From Penicillium oxalicum (taxonomy: Eukaryota > Ascomycota > Eurotiomycetes > Eurotiales > Aspergillaceae), in contig NC_064654.1 in assembly GCF_001723175.1 (NCBI RefSeq), positions 1,302,001 to 1,366,000 on the forward strand: DNA of 64,000 nucleotides. The letters are read 5' to 3'. The notes below the pieces were generated by a model that worked only from the letters and a program-made list of their open reading frames with translations, made no database searches and had not been told where the DNA came from. Numbering within the stretch: position 1 is the stretch's first letter; each line of letters starts with the position of its first letter. Shown here piece after piece: positions 1 to 9,483 of the stretch. The position numbers and the translations under genes are program-made.

Positions 1-608
1 GATCGTATGGCTTCACGGTGGCCATGCCGAAACTCGGGAACGACCTCTGAATCTGAAGACCTCGTCAGACTGCGTGCAAACATACATTCCCGTCAACCTA
101 CACAGTTTTTTCCGCCGTCGTTCGCTTTCCGGAGCCCACCTAGCCCCTGTCAATGGGTGCGCCCTGTCGCCGAAGCCCCGTTGACTTCGTGATTGATTGG
201 CCGGGAGGATGAGACGGATCGATGGGGAAACAGGGATTCACTCCTCCAACACGAGGTCATGCAGACTGGAAATGAAGAGGGAACTATTGTCTCCATGTCG
301 GTGCGTCCTGCGCGTTTTGTCTTTGGTCCTGGGCCACGGAACGACTGGCAGGCAGAGCTCTATCGACCTGGCGGTGACAACCGGACGCAGACGATGTGCA
401 GACATACGTGTCTATTGGATAAAAGATCAGCGGGCGAGTCATTCGTGCGGTAGTCCCTGCACGGTGCATCAGTCACGGAATCGATTGGCAGACCGGTCTT
501 GTCTGGATGCTATCCTGCCGGAGCTGTTGTCCTCGGAGCTTGAAAATTCGCCGGGCGAGTCCGCCTCAGCGTGCAGGCTGAGCAAGGCGTGATCGGTCTA
601 ACGAGAGG
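1..608. other. Upstream region without a recognised gene
   Basis: Only short overlapping reading frames are open on both strands and none resembles a known family. The last part serves as upstream region of the gene that starts at 749. Confidence 0.5.
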
Positions 609-614
609 TATAAA
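609..614 (+). promoter_or_regulatory. TATA box of the gene at 749
   Basis: A canonical TATAAA lies 135 bp before the ATG at 749. This predicts transcription starting near 640 and a leader of about 110 nt. An ATG at 618 lies in a different frame and would be upstream of that start. Confidence 0.5.
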
Positions 615-748
615 GCAATGTATCTCGCACGCTATCTTTGTGAAAAAGCAGTCAAGAATCCAATTTGGTCTTTCCAACCAAGTGCTCAGTTTTTCCTGCA
701 TCATCCAATACTTATCTGTTTCTATCTCTTCTCCAGGTTCAAGTTGAT

Positions 749-2466
749 ATGAGCCCTTTTACAGAAAAAGCACACGAAAGATGTGAATGGCCTGAAGTGG
801 CCGTACATGACTCCATCGTTCCCCCCGAGTTAGGCACGCAGGCCAATCCCATAGTGGTCGGAGATGATCTTGCTCCATGGGGCTCGGCTTCCAATCCCAT
901 CGTGATCCATGCTGACGAGGGTTGGTACCGTGATGAGACAGATCAGGTTGGTTCCGATGCCGACACTGAGATCATGGCTACACCAGAATTCTGGGGTACA
1001 TTGTTCGGTGGAAACTTTGCCGTCCCTGTAGATGAAAGTGCAGCTGTCGATTCGTCTTCTGTCCGTGCGCCAACCAGATCGCTAATCTGTGAGGATCCTG
1101 AAGGCCTTCAGCCATTCGAGAAATCAAACCCGAACTGTTTTCACTTTGATGACAAAGCATTGAAAGTGACCGAGGATTCTTTTGACGCGTCGCAACTTTG
1201 TTCGGGCCTTAAGGCTGCAAAGAGTGAGAACGTTGCGAATTGCCACGCAGGTTCGCTGCCAACGTCTATTTGTTACCTTTATACTAACGATTTTTAGAAA
1301 GCGAGCAAAGCACAGAGAAAGACGAAGTTTTTGAGGCCCAAGAATTCAGGGAGGCTCGCAGTGTGCCTGAGACTTCTTCGATGACCCGCGACGCTGTTCC
1401 ACAAGAAATAACAGACCAAACTGATACTTCCCTTGGGAAAGGCCGGTCATGTGACTCCTACGATGTGGGATCAAGAAAACGCAGATTATCGCATAGACCA
1501 GCATCAAACTTGAATGGAATCGATTGCGTAGGCAAAACAGCCTCGGCTTGGGATCCTTCCATATCTACTACCATCGGTGATGAACTAGCCGCGATCTACG
1601 ATCATATGGACCACTGTCGGAACGCCGATTGTCTCCCCGCTAAAGTTTTTTATGATGAGATGCAGTCCCCTCGTGAGTCAGATACCCCTTACCATGTAGG
1701 CTCAATCAGGTTGCTGATATTTTGATTTTCAGAAAACACGATGCCAAGGAACTCAAACAGGACCAAACAGCAACAAGAACCAAGCGCAGCAGGTCACGTC
1801 ACCATACGATTGTATGTTCCAGAGCTCCAAAGGGGGGCTGCGCGGCCAGAAGGATTTATGATCAACCAACTGGCTATTCGAAAAGCCTTGTTTACGCCAG
1901 GTTCAACTTCCAACCTAGAAGATTGCGGTCAAGACGATATTCTTTTCGGACGAGGCGTTGTGGTCGTCCCCTTGAACGGACAGGACCCGAAATGCTTCCT
2001 CACCTTTTCTCCTGAGAAGAATCAGGACGATCACAGTACCAATGCGTCTACATCTGGAAAGTGGCCAGACGGCATTGTGATCATTGAATCGGCCATTCTA
2101 GAATGGCAAAAGGGGACCAATCAGCGACACGACTTCGTTGGACAAGTTTCTATCGAACTTTATACAACGTGGCCCCCTCCAAAGTCAGAGTACGCAAGTC
2201 GAGAAGACTTCTCTGGAAGGGTTGTTGTGAGCACTCATTCGGATGGGGCGGACCCAAAATGGTTCCTTACCTTCTCTTTTGGGCAGTCTTCAGCCGATCG
2301 CAAGCTTCTTACTGGGGAAGTAACACGCAAAGCTGGTATTTCCCTTGGGACGAATCTACCGCGTACCTCCCATGATGCAGGATCAGCGAAACGGAAATTA
2401 TCACACGACGGGATCCGTTCTGAACTAAGACGATCGGAGCGATTGACCAAAAGACCTAGAACTTGA
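749..2466 (+). CDS. Hypothetical three-exon protein with SIM-like motifs and an internal duplication
   Basis: Exons 749-1250, 1298-1672 and 1733-2466 join in frame to give 536 residues. Intron 1 (47 bp) has a perfect TACTAAC branch site before TTTTTAG; intron 2 (60 bp) starts GTGAGT. The start is the first in-frame ATG after the TATA box. Near the N-terminus two segments, NPIVVGDDL and NPIVIHADEG, place a short branched-hydrophobic core beside acidic residues, as in SUMO-interacting motifs. The C-terminal third holds a divergent tandem repeat: GRGVVVVPLNGQDPKCFLTF is echoed about 80 residues later by GRVVVSTHSDGADPKWFLTF. The C-terminus is basic (RRSERLTKRPRT) and KRRLSH/KRKLSH occurs twice, suggesting a nuclear protein. 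The family is not recognised; the SIM and nuclear roles are inference. Confidence 0.8.
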
Positions 2467-3811
2467 TTGCGACGGTTTCTCTCCATGTACCTCCAACCAG
2501 AGCATGACGATAGCCATGGGGCGGCGGCGACAACATTGGTTAGCCAACATAGACGTCGACGGGGGAGCATTCACCACTTTCAGGCGGATCCAGTCCTAAG
2601 GCAAGCGGACGCCCACAGAAAAGAGCGAAGGGTAATGGAGAACACCTCAGCCTCGACCAACACCATCATCGGGAAAAGCAATAGCCAGTCCCAAAACCCG
2701 TTAGACGGTGGTCTTGCTGTCACCCTGGGTAAAAAAATATAAGTGATCTTCGGTCGCGGAGTTCTCCGTGATATTATTTGATGACTTCCTTCCTGAGGTT
2801 ACTCACCGTCCGTCCATACCATCACAGGAAACATGATATTGTCTTTGTGAAGACTTGGCATTATTTAAGTAGCAAATCTTGGCAACACAGTTTGCAAATT
2901 GCTACACGGGCCTGAGTGTAGATAAATCTAGGGCTTTTCGAGGAGCCAAGGGAGAGGAAGAAGTAAAGGCGGTTGCAGATTTTATGTGGATTTTCCCCTG
3001 CTTCTCTGGAAGGTGTGATCTGCTGCCTGGCTGTTGGGCCGGACCGACCCGACCAACCAATCACTTAAATTAATTCACTGTTGACAAAGGGTCGATGAAT
3101 TAATACGGAGAGGTCCTGAACAGCATTATCGCTGCACTACAGGCATCAACAAAGCTATCGCTGGGGAAGGAGACAGTAAGCAGTAAGATACACGACGCGT
3201 TCCGTTTGAAATATCGACCATATAAAAAGCAATTATATACTTGACCTATCCATACTTCTACTGGAGCAGGATGCTCGGAAATATGATAGGTAAGACCGTG
3301 CTGCAGAGCGTCGCACGACGAAATGCGGGAGCATGCGCTATTGGCGAATCAGGATGCAGAGAATCGGGATCAGGGGCTCGTCCTAATTGACAATAGGGTA
3401 TAAGGCGGTGTAGAATTTAGTGTGAAATGTGGTGTAATATTTGATGTGGCCCTAGACTAGGACCGCCGTATTGCTGATCGGAATTTTATTTTTCCTCTTG
3501 CCTTGCCTTTTTTGACCCCCTTACCTACCTAGTACTTAAGCAGTTAGTTAAGGTAGTCAGTAGCAAAGCTCCTAAGGTGGTCGAATTTTTCTTGATCCCT
3601 CAAAGCAAACATTGTCACTGTATCCGACATTGGTACCTATACACAAAAGCAGACAATCATCGAGTATCAAAGCTCAGTCCTAGCCTTTTCTTTTCTGATC
3701 CTTGTCCACGAATAAACTTCTCCCCTTTCCAAACAATCTTGGGCTTTTTCCTCCTGGCAACTCACTACATGGTTTGTTCCTCACCCTTGCTCGACTAGCA
3801 GCTACGAGACC
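2467..3811. other. Intergenic region
   Basis: No convincing gene is seen. Short open frames at 2467-2742 and 2861-3073 lack codon structure or family resemblance. Pyrimidine-rich sequence before 3812 fits the promoter of the next, decayed gene. Confidence 0.5.
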
Positions 3812-4960
3812 ATGCCACAAACTCTAAGACCGCTCGACTACGGGTGCACAGATTGGCGGATCAGTAGCTAAAGAGCCGCAGATCTGTACAGTTCTGGTGC
3901 TAGGCTTTGGACGAAAGAGGATCTCGAAGACATAGAACAACAATTGCGCTAATCCTATGCGATGGAGCGATTTTCGGTCCGTCGAATCGATGGAAGCATA
4001 ATCCAAATTTCCAATCCTATGTTCCAAGTACAGAATCCTATCTGGTATGTGGGTATGGTATTCTGACCCAATTTTAGCCTGCAATCTAAGTTTTCCTTAG
4101 GAAACCCTATGTTAAGTACCAAGAATATTGGCAACTTGTGAAAGCACAACCTAACGGCCCAATCGAAACTTACCTATGCCCTTACATTGTGGATTGGAGC
4201 AATCAGACTGCACGAAACTTTCGAGAGCTTATAGTATAGCCTATGCAAGTCTTTGACGAGAAACACTTGTTGTGGCAGAATAGCAAGACCTGCAAGCACT
4301 TGGCAGCCTTGGTCCAAGATGTACTCGGTACAAAGACTGTAAAGAAAGTTCTCTGCTTCGGGCTCGGTGATTTTTGCCGCTCCGCGCCTGAATGGCTAAA
4401 AAAGCAGCACGACTCTTGGGATGAGAACTCGGAGGTGAAAAACGTGATGGGCTGTATGATCTAGCACTCGATGGCTCTTACTATCGCTTAACTGTGTCGT
4501 GGTAATGAAACATTGCTATTACTTGCTCAGGACCCAGAGTATACAGAGGTCGCAGAAGATATCCTGACCAAGAAGGAATTCAAAATTGTTGGGACTCACG
4601 GTGCAGGAGGATTCGTGGAAATCGACGAGGACTCGATCATAATATCACCCTTTGCTGCCGCCCCAGTCAAGCAGATTATCGCTGATCTTGCTCGGCCTGT
4701 GCTTATTATTTCCACCGGCTTTGAAGTCTTTAATAGTAATGAGTAAGTTCGCTTTTATCGATCCTCGAATCTGTCTAACCATGGCACTTCACAGAAAACT
4801 ATTAGCAGATGCTGAATCTCCGAGAACAAGGCAGATGTGGCTTGATTATGATGCCTATAGCCTTCCAAGCCATTCTGATGACGTTGAGATATGCTCTGTA
4901 TTGAAAGGATTACATTTGTATTGTAGACGCCAGCAACCTCTGGATTCGCAAGGAACCTGA
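3812..4960 (+). pseudogene. SRR1-like domain protein, inactivated by five in-frame stops
   Basis: Three exons (3812-4044, 4101-4742, 4795-4960) splice in one frame of 346 codons, with introns of 56 bp (GTATGT...CCTTAG) and 52 bp (GTAAGT, CTAAC, CACAG). The frame carries SRR1-domain hallmarks: an N-terminal LYSSGARLWTKEDLEDI block, VKKVLCFGLGDFCRS, then LLLLAQDPEYTEVAEDIL and VKQIIADLARPVLIIS, and a C-terminal SPRTRQMWLDYDAY. Stops interrupt it at 3869 (TAA), 3950 (TAA), 4237 (TAG), 4462 (TAG) and 4489 (TAA). At each, CAA or CAG would restore a plausible Gln, so all five fit C-to-T change at CpA, as RIP produces. Splice sites and surrounding codons are otherwise well kept, so decay is recent or light. 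SRR1 proteins are linked to light signalling and clock function in plants; fungal members are uncharacterised. Confidence 0.85.
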
Positions 4961-5415
4961 GTTCACAGAACCTTATATCTAGGGATGGTGAATCACAAAC
5001 CATCGCAAATATGAAATGGATTTCAGAACGGGAATCTTTTGTATATGTATAATGTTACGCTTAGGCACGAAGATATCAAATCGATATGGTAGCATTCAAC
5101 GAAGTAACTAAGCATGAGAGAGAAAGGGAAGAAGGAAGGAGAGATGGTGAAGAGAGCTATCTAAATAGTATGTGGATGCTTTAGGCACCGGGCACCAACA
5201 CCAGCATCAAACACTAAACACATGTAGACCGTAATATATAATTCCTGCTACTTGGTCTCTCCCATCCCTTATGCGCTGCGGTGGATTTCGTAACCTGTTC
5301 TAGGAGAGCCCGCGGAGTCATTCAGGAGGATCCTTATGACTGGTTGCCGGTCAAGCAGCTTCAGTGACAGTTCAAAAAATACCCTTGCAGCTATTCGCCT
5401 CCCGTCTCCGATCAT
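4961..5415. other. Intergenic region
   Basis: No coding frame is supported. A purine-rich stretch lies around 5110-5155. Confidence 0.5.
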
Positions 5416-5550
5416 TCACTCCTTTTTCTTGGAGCAATTGCAACAGGAATAACAAGCGCCACAGTCTGCATGGACAAAGCTCTTCTCCTGTCCGTAGCTG
5501 CAACATTTGATCGCGTCCACGGGATCGGTTATGTCGGATTCAAAAGTCAT
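5416..5550 (-). CDS. Small cysteine-rich reading frame (44 aa)
   Basis: An ATG-initiated frame of 44 codons. The C-terminal half is cysteine-rich: KCCSYGQ, then CGACYSCCNCSKKKE before the stop. The frame is open upstream of the ATG without another ATG, so it may be the last exon of a longer gene. No signal peptide is visible in the part seen. Clustered CxxC and CC pairs suggest metal binding or a disulfide-rich peptide, but the family is not recognised and a chance frame cannot be excluded. Confidence 0.3.
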   Translation of the reverse strand: MTFESDITDPVDAIKCCSYGQEKSFVHADCGACYSCCNCSKKKE

Positions 5551-5639
5551 GACGGAGGCAGAGACTATACAGGTATTTGTTAGGAGACCACCGATCTGCA
5601 ATAGAGGGCACGTGTACTATACTTGAAAGGACTCTGGCA

Positions 5640-6459
5640 ATTAGGTATACACTTGAAGAAGCGGTTCAGAGAAGCGGTTTTTGGCGCTTGGGAGGCAGTA
5701 AATGCAACGGATCGGTCACTAAGGCAGTGGTTGAGCGAGAGGTTCAAGGGGACAGGCGGGCTTCTTAAACAAGCCCGCGCTCCTCTCTGTAATTATTCTC
5801 TGGACCAGGTAGATAAAAAGCGTTTTGACCTTGACTTGGCCAGCAACGTTGAACCGAGCGGGGAACCTTGTCTAGGAGACGCGAATACTATGACCAAAAG
5901 GCGCGTCCAGTGCGGCACCATATCCGGAGCCGCCGATCATTGGCTGCAGGTAGGCAAATTCTCAGAGCAAGGAGGTGACCACTACTGCATTAACGTGATT
6001 CTGTTACCAAGATGTCTGCGCTGAAGTCCGAGATAGGAAATGGACGGCTTCTGACGTGTTTTTATATTCAGAGCCCAGGCAAATGTTGGGTAAATGAGAC
6101 CTAGGTAATTTTCTATCTTTGATTGGGCATACATCATACGTCAAGATGAGTGTCGAGCGGGGAACCCTGTCTCTTGGGGCTATTTATGGGGCCTGAGTGG
6201 GTCCAACGCATCGAAATGCGAGTTCAAGGCCTTATGTTGTAGGTGATTCCTTCCAGCAAAGGACTACTTTGACGAAGTATTCAGAGCCGCATTCCTCCAG
6301 CATGACAAGAGCCTCTATCATTGGCCAGAGGGTCGGCCCAAGAATGGTCTGCAGCTAGGAACCCGTGTTCAACTCTATGCATTAGCGCGAGGCCGAGTCA
6401 TGGATGTCACAGGAGAAACACACCACATTCTCATTGATACCACAGACTCGATATGTTGA
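5640..6459 (+). pseudogene. Unrecognised gene remnant (two coding-like pieces)
   Basis: Two plus-strand stretches look protein-coding. The first, about 5640-5950, reads FREAVFGAWEAVNATDRS and onward, and ends at a possible donor CAG|GTAGGC. The second, 6262-6459, is 65 codons without a stop, starting DYFDEVFRAAFLQHDKSLYH and ending before a TGA at 6457; a possible acceptor TTCCAG lies just upstream. They are in different frames with stops between, and I could not splice them cleanly. The short sequence CGAGCGGGGAACC occurs in both halves (near 5855 and 6152), hinting at local duplication. No family recognised. Confidence 0.3.
6377..6456 (+). repeat. Local repeat, copy 1
   Basis: This segment, inside the 3' coding-like piece ending at 6459, is repeated about 490 bp downstream. 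Both copies share GCATTAGCGCGAGGC, then GTCATGG, ATCAC/GTCAC and AAACACAC.ACATTC in the same order and spacing. Confidence 0.6.
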
Positions 6460-7163
6460 CACCACTCGGAACCTTATTCTTCGTCGTGCAGCTATATTCA
6501 TCATGCCTGCCTTAGATCTTGCCCAATAAGAAAAAAACGCTTATTCCAAATTCTCCTGCATGCTCTGCTCGCCCGTGCCCTGATAACGATGCATCATAAA
6601 GCATGCTAGACATTGGTCAACACTCTTGTCCTGGCTCTGTTGTTGGTGTGACTCTTTGCAGCTACAGCTGTATTTTAGCTCGACCCTGGACAATCCTATC
6701 AACTTGGCTTCTCATCATTTATTGACAACTAACAATTGGGTGTCATTGGCTGCAATTGCGATGTAAAGGAGAAATAGCTGGAATAGTTTGCGCGGCAAGC
6801 TTACTGTCCAACCATTTGCCGCCGAGCCAAATGGTGTCGGATCAGAAATGGACGACATGTGGATATCCATGCATTAGCGCGAGGCTGTGTCATGGCTATC
6901 ACACTAGAAACACACTACATTCCCATTGTTACACACGGCTACTGCGCAGGTCTCCTCGTCATCCCTCCGTTTCCTGTTAGCTAACTTTGGACGCCGACAT
7001 ATCTAGCGTCGCCAAACGGTAAAACATAGCAAATGAGAACGAATATGCATTCGGCGGCCTCACAGTTAGGAACCATGAGAAATGCATTATAATTGCAACG
7101 CATTTCCACCTACTCCCTTCGGTCTTTGATTGCCACATATCTCGAAAACCCTAGGACAAATCC
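6460..7163. other. Intergenic region with one degenerate repeat copy
   Basis: Apart from the repeat at 6868-6946, nothing recognisable is seen. Confidence 0.5.
6868..6946 (+). repeat. Local repeat, copy 2 (degenerate)
   Basis: Diverged direct copy of 6377-6456. Weaker similarity extends about 45 bp upstream of the matched block in both copies. The frame is no longer open here, so this is a decayed duplicate. Confidence 0.6.
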
Positions 7164-7610
7164 ATGGCGGAACGCAAAAAGACAAACGACTCTCTAACGC
7201 TCGAAGACGCTTTTTTGAAACTTGTGACAGTAATTCAAACGATCGAATTGCGACAGAGTGCTGACTACCCTATTGAAGAGACCGTTAGGCCTTATGAAGC
7301 CAAGCGGATCTAATATGCATTCGATCTTATCCACGGGACTCGGCTGGCAGTTGTATCTAGAGCTGACGAGAGGCGAGAGAAATATCGGCATTTTTTGTTG
7401 CAACTGAACGATGATGAACTTGTGGTCGCTGGTGCACTTGGCCTCGGGCAAACTGCAATTGGGAACATGAAAGAAGCACAAAGACTGCGCCTTCTAATCA
7501 AGCTTAAGTAACACAAGAACGATTTCGCATCATCACTTCTGAGAAGCCTCGCCCAGGCGCATTCCAAGCAAGGTCAAAGATCGCTAATTCATGGGCCAAA
7601 ACAAAGCTAA
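7164..7610 (+). pseudogene. Unrecognised gene broken by two stops
   Basis: From an ATG at 7164 one frame runs 148 codons to a TAA at 7608, interrupted only by TAA at 7311 and TAA at 7509. The translation has normal composition and helix-like segments such as LTLEDAFLKLVTVIQTIELR and NMKEAQRLRLLIKLK. Both internal stops would be CAA before a C-to-T change, as in the SRR1 pseudogene nearby. The family is not recognised and a downstream exon may be missing. Confidence 0.5.
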
Positions 7611-8186
7611 CAAATATTAGTTTAGACGTTACAAGCACCTACAATACTTCTGAAGAAAAAAGAACGCTGCTGCCTGGGGTCCCCGTAAGCTCTAGTGAGA
7701 TGCAACTAATTCCAATAACGCCCCCAGTATCCGGTAGTTCTGTTATTCCCTTAGAGAATTTGCTATTGTTATCGGAGACGCGGGACCCGGAATACTAGCG
7801 GCGAAGCAGTAGCTTTCCGCCTCGTTAAGAAGAAAGACCCTCGGAAGCAGGACAGAGTGAGTTGAATCTCCTTTCGGATAGGATTGTAATCTGACAGGTA
7901 TAGACTCTCTCCGCGGACGTGTTTTTGCGTTGACGCATGAAGACGTCCGTGTAGTCGCTATCTCAAGCCAAATAACGGGGCAAGTCTGGATGACTGACCC
8001 ATACGACAACGCTTCATTTTCCTTTATAACTATGCCTATTACGGATGAGATATCATTTTATTTCAGCACCCGACGACGTCAAATAATGTGAATTAATGTA
8101 TGGTATGAATCATAATCAGTCTGTCACGCCCTTACTACATATTGCATTCTAACTGACCTAATTGAATAAAAAGACTAGTCATTGTT
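7611..8186. other. Degenerate coding-like region
   Basis: Short plus-strand pieces, for example around 7765-8060 (a GDAGPGILAA-like start, then LRGRVFALTHEDVRVVAI), look like decayed exons but are broken by stops. No family can be named. Confidence 0.3.
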
Positions 8187-8760
8187 CTATGGTACGATCA
8201 CCAAAGCATCCGCATCCTCTATTCCGACTTTGCCTACAATACTAACGCCGAGGTCATTGTCCGATTTTTCTCCGACTTTTATGGCTCTACCGGACGGTGA
8301 TATATCAACGATAATAGCAATCGTATTGGGAGGGGGGGAGGTCTGATATACGACTTCTGTTGTTGGCCTAGGAACAACCGTGTATCCGATGCACTGGAGC
8401 TAGACAGAAGTTAGGACTAGAGGCAGGGTCCCGGGATGGTATTTATTTGTGGAAGCTTGCCTCTCTCTTGTATATGTCGAGAAGCTCGTCCTTTGTTGAG
8501 GCTCTCGGGGCTTTGATTTTGCGGAACATATCACGGAGTCGGACGCGGGTTAGGCGCGGACAATATTCTCTGTTAAAGTCTAGTCGCTTTAGTTAACAAA
8601 GTTCTAAAGGCCTAATATAGAGCATCATAAATAAGGAATAAGCCTTACAGTATTTAGTAGAGATAAGAACGACCTCTGATTCTGCGCCGAGTGCGGTAGT
8701 TACGGGCGGAGGAGTTTTCACCACCGAGACGGGAAAGAGGGGAGACGGATGAGTAGGTGT
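8187..8760 (-). pseudogene. Minus-strand gene relic with a SAP/HeH-like segment
   Basis: Read from high to low coordinates, three coding-like pieces appear. About 8660-8760 is proline-rich. About 8450-8590 contains RLTRVRLRDMFRKIK and KDELLDIYKREA, which resembles a helix-extended-helix (SAP/LEM-like) DNA-binding fold. 8187-8400 is 68 codons ending at a TAG and includes IAIIVDISPSGRAIKVGEKS. Possible introns lie between them; an acceptor CTGTCTAG with an upstream CTAAC precedes the last piece. The fold assignment rests on hydrophobic spacing only. Confidence 0.35.
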
Positions 8761-9483
8761 GAGTTCATAAACCAGCGGTATTCGGGGAAACTGAGTCTAG
8801 GAGAGTTATTGAACTCGTGTCAAAGCTCGCTAAGCACGTCTCTGACATGACGCATTTCCTTTTCCTGGGTCTGGGAGACGTTGCAACATATTGGGCACCC
8901 AACCGACTGTCCCCCACCCTACGTGACACACCACGCTATGCTGGACTTGATCCGAGAAAGCCCCTTCGGCGGGCAGTTACCGGAACACTTCTGAACAACT
9001 TTCACAGATCGTCTGAATATGAATAATCTTGTGGCTATAGCAAAATAGGTTCCCAAGTACTTTTATAATAATTTTATATCTACCTTATTTTGAGAATTTC
9101 GATACGCAAGATGTCCGTCGTTGTCATACCAGACTTTTAATGGAAAACGAGTGGAATTTGACTGGTTTTCTTATGCGGTTTCTACTAAATGCGGCTCCCC
9201 TCCTTAGTCTTAATTGTTTTTGTCGACACAGATAGCTCCTACAGAGCTAGACATCCTCATCCGTTCAGTTCATGCGACTATAGCACGTACCTTTGTCGCT
9301 GGATTAAGATATTGAGCGAGCTTTAAATGAGAGCAACCTCTCAGATCATAAACAATGACCTGGGTTGATATTCAAATCTAACATTGATCTTGACGGAATC
9401 CATTAGTCGTTCATATCTATTGACTCGGAAACAGTACGCCACCTGTTCAGAATAGCCCAGATTTGCTAGCCTCCGAACACAAC
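8761..9483. other. Transition into the RIP-like tract
   Basis: A plus-strand piece at 8817-9026 includes HVSDMTHFLFLGLGDVATYW, which faintly recalls the FGLG motif of SRR1 domains, but it has no ATG and no matching flanks. From about 9030 the DNA becomes AT-rich. Confidence 0.3.

Noticed and set aside
1363..1725. Separate short genes at 1363 and 1741
   Set aside because: They splice in frame with the 749 exon through two good introns and are exons of one gene.
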